A DNA stretch of 64,000 nucleotides from Nocardia albiluteola (lineage in GTDB: Bacteria; Actinomycetota; Actinomycetes; Mycobacteriales; Mycobacteriaceae), in assembly GCF_018860155.1 (NCBI RefSeq), contig NZ_JAHKNI010000005.1:124001-188000 (forward strand), given 5' to 3'. The position numbers and the translations under genes were made by a program. Shown in pieces: positions 1 to 7,086 of the stretch. The notes below the pieces were generated by a model, which did no database searches, was not told the origin of the DNA, and saw only the letters and a program-made list of their open reading frames with translations. Within the stretch, counting starts at the first letter, position 1. Each line of letters begins with the position of its first letter.

Positions 1-60
1 ATACAGTGTGCCCGCCGCAGCAAACGCTCCCGGCTGAATGCTGATCGCCGAACCGGTCAA
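1..60 (-). CDS. Start of an unidentified gene, cut by the window edge
   Basis: A TTG codon at 60-58 overlaps the stop of the WXG100 gene upstream. An AAGGAG ribosome site lies 8 bases before it. It opens a frame (MTGSAISIQPGAFAAAG...) that runs off the window with no stop. The spacing, the overlap and the strong ribosome site argue that it is real and belongs to the same transcript as the two WXG100 genes. A start of this kind would fit an ESX-associated secreted protein, but 20 residues are too few to assign a family. Confidence 0.45.
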   Translation of the reverse strand, partial: MTGSAISIQPGAFAAAGTLY

Positions 61-350
61 GGCCACATCTCCTTGTTGACATCGACTGCGCCGGAATAGT
101 TTCCGTGCGCGCGAGTCAACGCGGCCTGCAACGTCGTCAGCGCCTCGCGCATGGCCGCGGTGTCCGTCGTCCAGCGGTCCACGAACTGCTGGTGTCCCGT
201 TGCCGCGGCGCCGGTCCACTGCACATGCAGTTGCTCAACCTGTCGGCGGATGGCATCCACCCGAGCCTCGATCTGGGTGTCCAGGCGTTTGGCCTCGTCG
301 ATCAGATCCTGCAGCTCGGCCAGGTCGACCCGATACGGAGTGTCGTTCAC
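57..350 (-). CDS. WXG100-family (ESX-secreted-like) small protein
   Basis: This is a 97-residue helical protein with the central Trp-Thr-Gly turn (VQWTGAAATG, about residues 44-53) between two predicted helices, as in WXG100 proteins. These form helical-hairpin dimers and are exported by type VII secretion. I chose the GTG at 350 because the frame upstream is Arg/Gly-rich shadow sequence and because GTG overlaps the stop of the preceding gene (GTGA). The partner gene is directly upstream, which is how ESX pairs are usually arranged. No ATPase or membrane component of the system is visible, so this may be a stand-alone pair or the edge of an ESX locus. Confidence 0.75.
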   Translation of the reverse strand: MNDTPYRVDLAELQDLIDEAKRLDTQIEARVDAIRRQVEQLHVQWTGAAATGHQQFVDRWTTDTAAMREALTTLQAALTRAHGNYSGAVDVNKEMWP

Positions 351-682
351 GGGATCTCCGGCAGATCGAGGCTGTTGGTCTTGTGACGCACCGCCTCGGA
401 CCACGAGGCGTCCGTCTCGACGAACGCACCCGCGGCCTCGCGCAAGGTTGACGCATCTCCTCGCAGCGCCTCCACCACATCGTTGGCCGAGGTGTACCAA
501 TCGATCCAGGGCTGATCGTGTGAGTCCGCGGCCTTGCCGGACCAATCCCCGCCGACCACCGCCCGCACCCGCTTGAAGAAGGTCTGAATCTCCTCGTCGA
601 ACTCCTTGGCCGAGTCCTCGATCCACCGCGCGGCGGCGAGAACATCCTGCACCGGAACAGAGGCCCCCTGATCACTACCCAC
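347..682 (-). CDS. WXG100-family (ESX-secreted-like) protein, partner gene
   Basis: The protein has 111 residues if the GTG at 682 is used. It carries a Trp-Ser-Gly turn (GGDWSGKAAD) in the middle of a helical hairpin, typical of WXG100 export substrates. The frame stays open upstream to 829, but that part is low-complexity and would run into the promoter region of the divergent SDR gene, so a start near 682 is more likely; a start at the following Val (VPVQD) is also possible. It overlaps the next WXG100 gene by 4 bp, which implies translational coupling and an equimolar pair. Confidence 0.7.
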   Translation of the reverse strand: MGSDQGASVPVQDVLAAARWIEDSAKEFDEEIQTFFKRVRAVVGGDWSGKAADSHDQPWIDWYTSANDVVEALRGDASTLREAAGAFVETDASWSEAVRHKTNSLDLPEIP

Positions 683-813
683 CCGAACGAGATTACAGGC
701 GACCACCGCGCCGAACCCTGCCCTGCGGGACCCGAGTGGGTTTCGCGCAGTACTGCGTGTGGTGACTGTCCGCTGGCACGGTGCTTCCGGCGGGGTGGCG
801 TGGCTATATCGGC

Positions 814-819
814 TAGGCT
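814..819 (+). promoter_or_regulatory. Candidate -10 box for a leaderless transcript
   Basis: TAGGCT lies 8 bases before the ATG at 828. This is the distance expected when transcription begins at or next to the start codon. No ribosome site is visible before that ATG, which fits leaderless translation, common in Nocardia and mycobacteria. I see no convincing -35 element. Confidence 0.4.
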
Positions 820-827
820 CTGACCCC

Positions 828-1925
828 ATGGTTGTCTACCTGGTGACTGGGGCCGCTGGCTTCATCGGTGCCAACTACGTGCATCTTCTCGCGCAGTGGG
901 AACCCGACGCCCAGATCGTCGCGGTGGACTACATCGGGTTCGCCGGCAACGAGGCCAACCTCGAGCCGGTCCGGGACCGGATCAGCTTCGAGCGAGCCGA
1001 TATCGCCGACTTCGACGCCATGGCCGCGATCTATCGGCGGTACCGACCCGACTACGTGGTCAATTTCGCTGCTGAATCGCACAACGACCGCGCGATCCTG
1101 AGCCCGAGCGCGTTCATGCGCTCGAACGCACTTGGCGCACAGGTGATGGCCGAGTGCAGCCGATTGATCCCGGTCACCTCCCACGTGCACGTATCGACGA
1201 TCGAGGTGTACGGGGAACTCGCACCAGGCGCCCAATGGTTCAACGAAGGCTCGCCCCTGAACGTCAAGACGCCGTACTCGGCCGCGAAGGCAGCCGGAGA
1301 TCAGATGGTGCGCGCATACATGCAGACCTACCCGGAGATGTCGATCCGGATGACGCACTGCGCCAACAACTATGGGCCATACCAACTGCCGGAGAAGCTG
1401 ATCCCCCTGGCAGTGACCAATCTGCTGCGGGGCCGCAAGGTACCGATCTACGGTGACGGCCTGCAATCACGAGACTGGCTGCACGTGTTCGACCATTGCG
1501 CTGCCATTCACCGCGTCCTGAAGGCCCAACTGGACCCGATCCCAGCGGCAGCAGCCACCGATCCGGGGCTGCTGCCGATTTTCGACGTGTCCGGCCGGTG
1601 CGAGGTCACCAACATCGAAATCGCCCGGCGGGTTATCTCCGAGCTGGGTCTGGATCCAGCCGACTGGATCGAGCACATCCCGGACCGGCCGAACCACGAC
1701 CGTCGATACCTGATCGACCCACGCAAGATCGAGACCGTTCTGGGCTGGCACCCCGAACGCGACTTCGAGACCAGCATCGGCGAAGTCGTGCGCTGGTACC
1801 GCGACAACCAAGGCTGGTGGGAGAAGGTGCTGTCGGAGAAGGGCGAGCTCGGATTCGACTGGGCCAGCCCGAACCCCGCCGGCCGGTACGTCAGCGCGGC
1901 AAGGCGGCCCGTACGGCCTCGATGA
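828..1925 (+). CDS. Extended SDR: NAD-dependent epimerase/dehydratase, RmlB-like
   Basis: A 365-residue extended short-chain dehydrogenase that would act on a nucleotide-activated sugar. It has the N-terminal nucleotide-binding motif TGAAGFIG (about residue 7), the catalytic Tyr-x3-Lys (YSAAK), and the substrate-loop region NNYGPYQ typical of dTDP-glucose 4,6-dehydratases. One residue is odd. The signature STDEVYG of true dehydratases reads STIEVYG here, so the Asp used as acid in water elimination is replaced by Ile. It may therefore be an epimerase or dehydrogenase. I start at 828 because the upstream extension has no family similarity and a -10 box sits just before this ATG. Its 3' end overlaps the convergent aminotransferase gene by 35 bp. 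Confidence 0.8.
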   Translation: MVVYLVTGAAGFIGANYVHLLAQWEPDAQIVAVDYIGFAGNEANLEPVRDRISFERADIADFDAMAAIYRRYRPDYVVNFAAESHNDRAILSPSAFMRSNALGAQVMAECSRLIPVTSHVHVSTIEVYGELAPGAQWFNEGSPLNVKTPYSAAKAAGDQMVRAYMQTYPEMSIRMTHCANNYGPYQLPEKLIPLAVTNLLRGRKVPIYGDGLQSRDWLHVFDHCAAIHRVLKAQLDPIPAAAATDPGLLPIFDVSGRCEVTNIEIARRVISELGLDPADWIEHIPDRPNHDRRYLIDPRKIETVLGWHPERDFETSIGEVVRWYRDNQGWWEKVLSEKGELGFDWASPNPAGRYVSAARRPVRPR

Positions 1926-2979
1926 CACACCCCACAGTGTCATCGTCCATGCCACGCCACAGCGGCAAGCGGAAGTGTGTACGGGCGAACTCGTCCGCCA
2001 CGGGAAATTGTCGGCCGTCGGCGATATCGGCGAACACCGGGTGACGATGCAGCGGCTTCTCGTACACCCCGCGAGCTAAAACGACCCCGCCCGAGAGCAC
2101 GGCGGTACGGAAACGCTCCCGATCCACGCCAGCAGCAAGGGTCGCAATACATTTGTGGCCGCTGACCTGCCCGTACAACTCCGGGAAGGTGATCCCGGTG
2201 CCTGACAGATGCGCGGTGTACCGGTCGATGATTGAGCGGCGCCGTACGAGGTCGTCCGGCAGGTGCGCGAGCTGGACGTTCGCCAAAGCCGCACCCAGTT
2301 CGGTGATCCGCCAACTGCCGCCCACGACGACATGCCGGTCATCGGCGTCTTTACCCTGGTTGCGGTAGATAGGAGCGGCTCGATCGAGCACAGGATCGTT
2401 AGTGGTGATGGCGCCGCCTTCGCCCGCGGTAATCGTCTTGGTGGCGAAGAACGAAAACGCCGCGGCCGCACCGAAGCTACCAGCTGGGCCGTATCCGTCG
2501 AGCGTTGACCCGTGGGCGTGCGCGGCGTCCTCGATCAACACCGCGCCGGCCTGCTCGCAGAGGTCGGTCAACGTTGGTAGGTCCGGCGACAGGTACCCGC
2601 CGATGTGCACAACGACAACTGCCGCGACATCAGCGGTCAGCTTCGTACGGAGGTCGGACATGTCCGGGTACAGGCCCGAGTCGTACAGCCGGACCCGTGC
2701 CCCGGCAGCCAGGGCGGCCGCGGCCGTGGCGTAGTTGGTATTCGCCGGCACCAGCACGACGTGGCCTGCGGCGCCGATTGCCCGGAAGACGATCTCGAGC
2801 GCCGTGGATCCGGAGCTAACGACGGCCGCATACCGGGTACCGGCCATAGTCGCGATGGCGCCTTCGAACGCGGCGGTGTGTGGGCCGAGCACCAACCGGC
2901 CTGACCGCAAGATGTCGTCGGCGGCAGCCAGCACTGCTGTGATCTCGTCGTCGGGAAGTGCGGAGAAGGGAGGGATCAT
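1891..2979 (-). CDS. DegT/DnrJ/EryC1-family PLP-dependent aminotransferase
   Basis: This 362-residue protein has the features of sugar aminotransferases: the N-terminal GRLVLGPHTAAFE block, the SSGSTALEI cofactor phosphate-binding region, and the PLP lysine in FFATKTITAGEGG. Family members transfer an amino group from Glu or Gln to a keto-sugar nucleotide. They commonly sit beside sugar dehydratases such as the convergent SDR gene at 828. Its ATG falls where the upstream epimerase frame degenerates, with GAGG about 8 bases before it. The protein looks full length and intact. Confidence 0.85.
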   Translation of the reverse strand: MIPPFSALPDDEITAVLAAADDILRSGRLVLGPHTAAFEGAIATMAGTRYAAVVSSGSTALEIVFRAIGAAGHVVLVPANTNYATAAAALAAGARVRLYDSGLYPDMSDLRTKLTADVAAVVVVHIGGYLSPDLPTLTDLCEQAGAVLIEDAAHAHGSTLDGYGPAGSFGAAAAFSFFATKTITAGEGGAITTNDPVLDRAAPIYRNQGKDADDRHVVVGGSWRITELGAALANVQLAHLPDDLVRRRSIIDRYTAHLSGTGITFPELYGQVSGHKCIATLAAGVDRERFRTAVLSGGVVLARGVYEKPLHRHPVFADIADGRQFPVADEFARTHFRLPLWRGMDDDTVGCVIEAVRAALPR

Positions 2980-3726
2980 GCGGCGCCTCGCGAATGCGGA
3001 AGTTCAGCGCATTGCCACCCAGATTGAACCTCTGCCCTGTGATGAGATCGTCAGGGGCGTTGATCAATTGGATCATCGCGTCGGCGACATCGGCGACGTG
3101 TACGAAGGGCTGCCACTGCTGCCGTCGCCCAGAACCGGAATCACCCCGCGCCTCACGGCCTGGATGACCATCTGGTGCACTACCAGATCCAGACGCATAC
3201 GACGGGAGAGACCGAACACGGTCGCCTGCCGCACGACCACGACAGAGAAGCTGTCATTGGTGAGGGTCAGCACCGCGGCCTCGGCGGCGGCGTTCGCGGC
3301 CGCATAGGTAGTGCGCGGCAAGATGGCGCCCGACTCGGGCAGAAGACCTTCCTGCTGCCCGTACACGCTCGATGACGACGGCAGAACGTATCTTCCGCCC
3401 CCGGGTGCCAGCTGTGCACAGCGAAACCGCGCGTGAAGATTGATGTCCATCGTGAGCTGCGGATCAAGTTCTCCGGCAGGGTCGTTCGAGATCGCCGCCA
3501 AATCGATCACACAGTCGACGCCGTCCAAATCGGACCGTACCAGCCGACGAACATCCTTTCTGATCACCGTGAGACCGGAGCTGCTGGCTGGCAGCTTGTC
3601 CTGTCCGAAGAAGAATCGGTCCACCACAAGAACATGAAATCCTTTGTCCAGCAACACTCGTGTCAACATCGAGCCGATGTAGCCGGCACCGCCGGTCAAC
3701 AGGATCTTCTTTCCCACCTCGATCAC
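2980..3726 (-). pseudogene. NAD-dependent epimerase/dehydratase, frameshifted and truncated
   Basis: The first ~205 residues are a clear extended SDR (TGGAGYIGS nucleotide-binding motif). The frame breaks near 3113-3119, in codons for GDG. One missing base there restores the expected continuation QQWQPFVHVADVADAMIQLI and then FNLGGNALNFRIRE. The restored frame loses similarity at about 3000, roughly 70 residues short of the usual length, and runs out of frame into the aminotransferase gene. Two separate lesions make a non-functional gene more likely than a single sequencing error. A stop-terminated 217-residue N-terminal fragment could still be made. Confidence 0.7.
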
Positions 3727-3792
3727 CCCTCCAATAAGACGAACGGTTTCAGCCCCCGAACCAGGCCAGAGGCATCGGCTATCGGTTTGCGC

Positions 3793-4443
3793 TTACTCGC
3801 TGCCCAACAGGGGCACGACCAGATTGGCTAGCTTGAGCCCCGCCCCGGACGGCTCGAGGTCACCCGAATCAATAGTCGAAACCGGCCATCCTCTGGCAGT
3901 CAGATCCGCTGTGACGGCATCGAACAGTGCCAGCTCCTGTTCCGCGTAGCCAGGAAGCGCTTCGAATCGGTCACTAGGACCGCCGCGGCCATGCATACGG
4001 GCGGTGATGGTCGCCGGGTCAGCACGAAGGAACACTGCAGCATCCGGAACGCGGATGCCGGAGTTCAACGCCCACACCGTATCGGTGGAGACCCCGTCAA
4101 TCCCATGGAGCACCAGGCTGGAAGGCAGATAACGATCGCACAGCACCACATTCCCGTCGGCCAGGCGCGGCTCGATCTCGGTCTCCTGTTGGTACTGTCG
4201 GTCGGCCGCAACGAGATTCGCCAGCGCCATTCCATGGTAGAAGTCGACGTGCTGCCAGAGGTACGTACCAAGCGTGCCGGTGCTGGGCTGTCGTGTGGTG
4301 TATACCCGCGCACCCATGTTCTTCAGGTATTCGGCGGTCTCCCGAACCGTCGCCGACTTACCCACCCCGCCAGGGCCATCGATCGTGACAAGAACACCGG
4401 TTGCAGCATTCCCGCATACTTCCCGGATACCACTGTGGTACAT
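3793..4443 (-). CDS. Thymidylate kinase-like P-loop kinase
   Basis: The protein has about 216 residues. It has a Walker A loop (DGPGGVGKSATV), the nucleotide-monophosphate-kinase DRYLPSSLV segment, and a lid-like region (MHGRGGPSDRFE). This is the dTMP kinase fold, which phosphorylates dTMP to dTDP. I chose the second of two adjacent ATGs because AGAGGA lies 6 bases before it. In this sugar-gene setting it may supply dTDP for nucleotide-sugar synthesis, or act on a modified nucleotide. It is probably not the housekeeping tmk, but that cannot be settled here. The epimerase relic follows 66 bp downstream. Confidence 0.75.
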   Translation of the reverse strand: MYHSGIREVCGNAATGVLVTIDGPGGVGKSATVRETAEYLKNMGARVYTTRQPSTGTLGTYLWQHVDFYHGMALANLVAADRQYQQETEIEPRLADGNVVLCDRYLPSSLVLHGIDGVSTDTVWALNSGIRVPDAAVFLRADPATITARMHGRGGPSDRFEALPGYAEQELALFDAVTADLTARGWPVSTIDSGDLEPSGAGLKLANLVVPLLGSE

Positions 4444-4473
4444 CATGTTTCCTCTCATCGCCAAAGTGTTTGG

Positions 4474-4737
4474 TCATGCGTTCGAATTCTGAATCCATTG
4501 GCAGACACTCGCTTTCGCCGCTTCGATGTTTCGCGACGACGCCTCCCGAAGTGCTCGCCCGATCGAGTCGAACACAGTCCACGAACAGGTAACCGAGGTC
4601 GTCGGACGAATGACGGCGCGTTTGCCGCCCGGGAAGCACTTGGCAAGAGTCCAGCCTCTTCCGCTGTCTTCCAGACGCCAGCCACCTGCGGCGTGCTTGG
4701 GCCTGATCAGGCCCAGATCGGCGTCTCCGGGAGTCAT
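4474..4737 (-). CDS. Small protein of unknown function
   Basis: An 87-residue frame starting at an ATG with AAGG 8 bases before it. It ends 30 bp before the thymidylate-kinase-like start and runs the same way. The sequence is mixed and soluble (GGWRLEDSGRGWTLAKCFPGG), with a helical C-terminus (RALREASSRNIEAAK). It lacks the low-complexity Arg/Pro look of shadow frames here, so I think it is real. I do not recognise a family. Confidence 0.5.
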   Translation of the reverse strand: MTPGDADLGLIRPKHAAGGWRLEDSGRGWTLAKCFPGGKRAVIRPTTSVTCSWTVFDSIGRALREASSRNIEAAKASVCQWIQNSNA

Positions 4738-4885
4738 CGACAGCGCCTTCGGTTCGCGCCGCGGTGTTGGCGCGATGGTTTACTGACTCGGATGCTCGGT
4801 CGGCAACGTATCGGACGACAAGGCGCCGCGGATGGGAGGGCGATATCGGTCGTTGTGACAATGCAGAGGGCGATGACGTCAGTGC

Positions 4886-5395
4886 TCATGCGGAACCTGC
4901 CCAGGTTCCGCCGATGCCGATCGACCGCATCACGGTGATGACCTCTGACAATCGGAGGAAATTCGCTGGGCGAGTAGGGCGCCGCAGCCACTCCCACGGG
5001 CACTCGGAGTCCGCCACCGGCAGTCGGATGTGACTGCCGTACGGCGCGATTCGGATGCCGATACGGTCAAGTGTCGCGGCCAGCCCTGGGCTGAGTCGTA
5101 CATCGGGGAATACCAAGACCGCGATTTCTCGATCGAGTGGATAGCTGATCGCAGCGGCGTGCCCGAGAGCATCGAGGATCCACGACGCGATCGGCACCGG
5201 CATGACGATGGCGCTGTACGAAGCGCTCACGGGCATCCGAAGCGTCGGGGTCTCGTCCGCTCCGACCATGATCTCGGCGGGAATGCGATAACGACGCTGG
5301 TAGACCGACAGTTGGCGATCGGCAGCCTCCGCCGATACCGGCCCGTTCTCATCGCCGGAAGCCGGGCTGGTCATGTAGTTGCCGTAGCCCGTCAT
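4886..5395 (-). CDS. Unknown protein, paralogue of the product at 6197-6649
   Basis: A 169-residue protein starting at an ATG that overlaps the previous stop (ATGA), so it is coupled to the membrane-protein gene upstream. The C-terminal ~45 residues (YGSHIRLPVADSECPWEWL...LRLSEVITVM) align with the C-terminus of the product at 6197-6649: a Tyr/Gly-x-Ile-x-Leu-Pro turn, Asp-Ser, two Trp, then a Pro-rich segment and a hydrophobic helix. No catalytic signature is visible. The N-terminus is polar. Confidence 0.65.
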   Translation of the reverse strand: MTGYGNYMTSPASGDENGPVSAEAADRQLSVYQRRYRIPAEIMVGADETPTLRMPVSASYSAIVMPVPIASWILDALGHAAAISYPLDREIAVLVFPDVRLSPGLAATLDRIGIRIAPYGSHIRLPVADSECPWEWLRRPTRPANFLRLSEVITVMRSIGIGGTWAGSA

Positions 5396-5730
5396 GGCAG
5401 CCTCATCCGCCCGGCCTCGATCAACACCCGGATCGCGGCCCTCTTGCGGGGGCACTCCTCGGCATCACAATATCTGTGCTGCTGCGTGATGGTGTGAGCC
5501 TGCTCGACGGACAGCGGCCGCGCAGGCGCGGTGTGGGTATACACCCGGACAGGAGGCAATTCCACCGTCGAGAAACTACGGTCGGAATAATCATCGCGAT
5601 CGCGCTTCGGGGGCAAAATATCGGAATCCGCGTCGCTGCTGTCGCGATCAGTGATCACGCAGACCACACACCCAGCGACGAGGAAGAACCCGGCCACTAG
5701 TACCCACATGGTTCCAGAAGCGCTCATCAC
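5392..5730 (-). CDS. Small single-pass membrane protein, unknown function
   Basis: A 112-residue protein with one N-terminal membrane segment (about residues 8-26, TMWVLVAGFFLVAGCVVCVI). An acidic/basic linker follows, then a cytosolic-looking C-terminus with a Cys pair in HRYCDAEECPRKRAA. It overlaps both neighbours by 4 bp (ATGA on each side), so the three genes at 6092-4886 form one translation-coupled operon. No family is recognised. Confidence 0.65.
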   Translation of the reverse strand: MMSASGTMWVLVAGFFLVAGCVVCVITDRDSSDADSDILPPKRDRDDYSDRSFSTVELPPVRVYTHTAPARPLSVEQAHTITQQHRYCDAEECPRKRAAIRVLIEAGRMRLP

Positions 5731-6092
5731 GGCTGCACCCCCGGCCAGGCCGCAGCGCCCGCTGGCGCACGCTCCAACACCCGCTCGCCCTCAACCGTGA
5801 TGACCTGCGCCATCCGACGGACTTCGGCATCCAGGCCATCGATGTGCTCGAGGTCGGGAACGATCATGACCGCACCAGGCTCACCGTGCAGGGCTCGCAC
5901 GATCGTACGCAAGGGCCATTCGACGGCCGGGTCCAGAACGACCACGTGATCGGCCACCTCGTAGCCGAGCCGGGCACCCAGCTCACGCATGTTGCGCACA
6001 TCGTCAGCGCCACGAATATCTGTGCGCAGCAATAGAATTGCTAAACGACGCTCAGCATGAGCGCACGTAATAGAGATCGAATCGATCGTCAC
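5727..6092 (-). CDS. Unknown protein, first gene of a three-gene operon
   Basis: The protein has about 121 residues. I prefer the GTG at 6092 because GGAGG lies 5 bases before it; the ATG at 6104 has no good ribosome site. The alternating pattern (LAILLLRTDIRGADDVRNM, ADHVVVLDP, AVMIVPDLEHIDGL, VRRMAQVITVEGE) suggests a small alpha/beta domain. It recalls the N-terminal domain of serine recombinases but lacks the catalytic Ser and Arg set, so I do not call it one. Confidence 0.6.
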   Translation of the reverse strand: MTIDSISITCAHAERRLAILLLRTDIRGADDVRNMRELGARLGYEVADHVVVLDPAVEWPLRTIVRALHGEPGAVMIVPDLEHIDGLDAEVRRMAQVITVEGERVLERAPAGAAAWPGVQP

Positions 6093-6196
6093 TGCAACCT
6101 CCATCGGGAGGGGAGGAATAGTCCTAGTTTCGGTAATTTCGCGACTCGTCGGTCATCCAGACGCGAAGTGAGAAGTAGGTACATCGCCTATGCCCC

Positions 6197-6649
6197 TTAT
6201 CTGATTACCACTTCCCCAAGTAGCCGATCGATTATGGAGATCACTGCCGACAACGTCGGCAGTGACAACGGGCCTGGTGCGGGTTCCATGATCCAGTGCC
6301 AGCCGATTCCGGAATCCGAAGTCGGAAGCCATATCCGATAACCGGATTGGAGCAGCGCTACTTCGTGTTTCGATAGTCGCGCTTGATGATTCGCCTCGTC
6401 GGAGATCGGTGGCCGTGGGTCGACCAGTACCGTCCAGTGCGTCTCACGCGGATTCGCCACAATGGGTGTCGGCCGCTCGTGAATGAGATCCGATAGCACT
6501 CGGCGGCCCAAACCTGGCGGCATTCGAACCGCTCTCAGTTGCGAATCGCATGTCACCAGAACATGACCGGCGAACAACTCCACCGGTAGCCCGTGCCGGT
6601 GGCGCAGCAGATATGCGGCTTCTGATGCGGTAGCGCAGGTCTCGTACAT
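6197..6649 (-). CDS. Unknown protein, paralogue of the product at 4886-5395
   Basis: A 150-residue protein with its ATG 2 bp after the stop of the upstream small gene. The C-terminus (SGYRIWLPTSDSGIGWHWIMEP...LPTLSAVISII) matches the pattern in its paralogue 1 kb away: aromatic-x-Ile/Trp-Leu-Pro, Asp-Ser, Trp-x-Trp, Pro, hydrophobic helix. The N-terminal half (AAYLLRHRHGLPVELFAGHVLV) is not shared. The W-x-W/LP arrangement may be a substrate- or nucleotide-binding surface, but this is a guess. Confidence 0.65.
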   Translation of the reverse strand: MYETCATASEAAYLLRHRHGLPVELFAGHVLVTCDSQLRAVRMPPGLGRRVLSDLIHERPTPIVANPRETHWTVLVDPRPPISDEANHQARLSKHEVALLQSGYRIWLPTSDSGIGWHWIMEPAPGPLSLPTLSAVISIIDRLLGEVVIR

Positions 6650-6651
6650 GG

Positions 6652-6849
6652 CTACTCGTCCCAGTCGTCCTGGGCTTGGACTCCACAGCTGTACGCGACG
6701 GCTGCCAAGTACTGATAGCAGCGCGAGCTGTGCATAGCATGCTCGATCTCGACGAGGCGAGCTTCCTCGATCGAGCGGAACTGCGGATTCAAGTCGGCAC
6801 AATCGCAATGCGTTATGACGCACGGGCCCCTATCCACAATGCCGTTCAC
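6652..6849 (-). CDS. Small Cys/His-containing protein, unknown function
   Basis: A 65-residue protein starting at GTG 6849, chosen because GGAGG lies 5 bases before it. The longer frame to 7068 has Arg/Pro-rich sequence of low credibility. Several Cys and His residues (ITHCDCADL, HAMHSSRCYQYL) could bind a metal, but no known zinc-finger spacing is evident. It is the first gene of a two-gene minus-strand unit and diverges from the HTH regulator at 7087. Confidence 0.5.
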   Translation of the reverse strand: MNGIVDRGPCVITHCDCADLNPQFRSIEEARLVEIEHAMHSSRCYQYLAAVAYSCGVQAQDDWDE

Positions 6850-6998
6850 GTGCACCTCCAGATAGTTCGGACGGCGTCCCGGCGCATCGTGACCGTGTGG
6901 GTCCGGTGGCGGATGCCTGAATTCAGGTTCATGGATTCGCCGGACACGGCCAATCCCCGCCGGAGCTAGCCCCGCTGGGGCTTGACGGGCTTCAAATT

Positions 6999-7060
6999 TG
7001 CGATAGTTTCGCAGTTCAACAACCCGAGTCGATGGAGCGGGAATAGTGTGAGATGACACT
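6999..7060. promoter_or_regulatory. Divergent promoter region with two short inverted repeats
   Basis: Between the small minus-strand gene and the HTH regulator lie TGCGA (6999-7003) with TCGCA (7009-7013), and AGTGT (7045-7049) with ACACT (7056-7060). Both have arms of 5 bp and spacers of 5-6 bp, a plausible size for HTH-protein operators. This suggests autoregulation by the regulator at 7087. Short dyads like these can arise by chance. Confidence 0.3.
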
Positions 7061-7086
7061 GTCCGCAATGCACTGAAGGTGAACTG

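Noticed and set aside
5727..6092. Serine recombinase
   Set aside because: The alternating pattern is similar but the catalytic Ser and the Arg set are absent.
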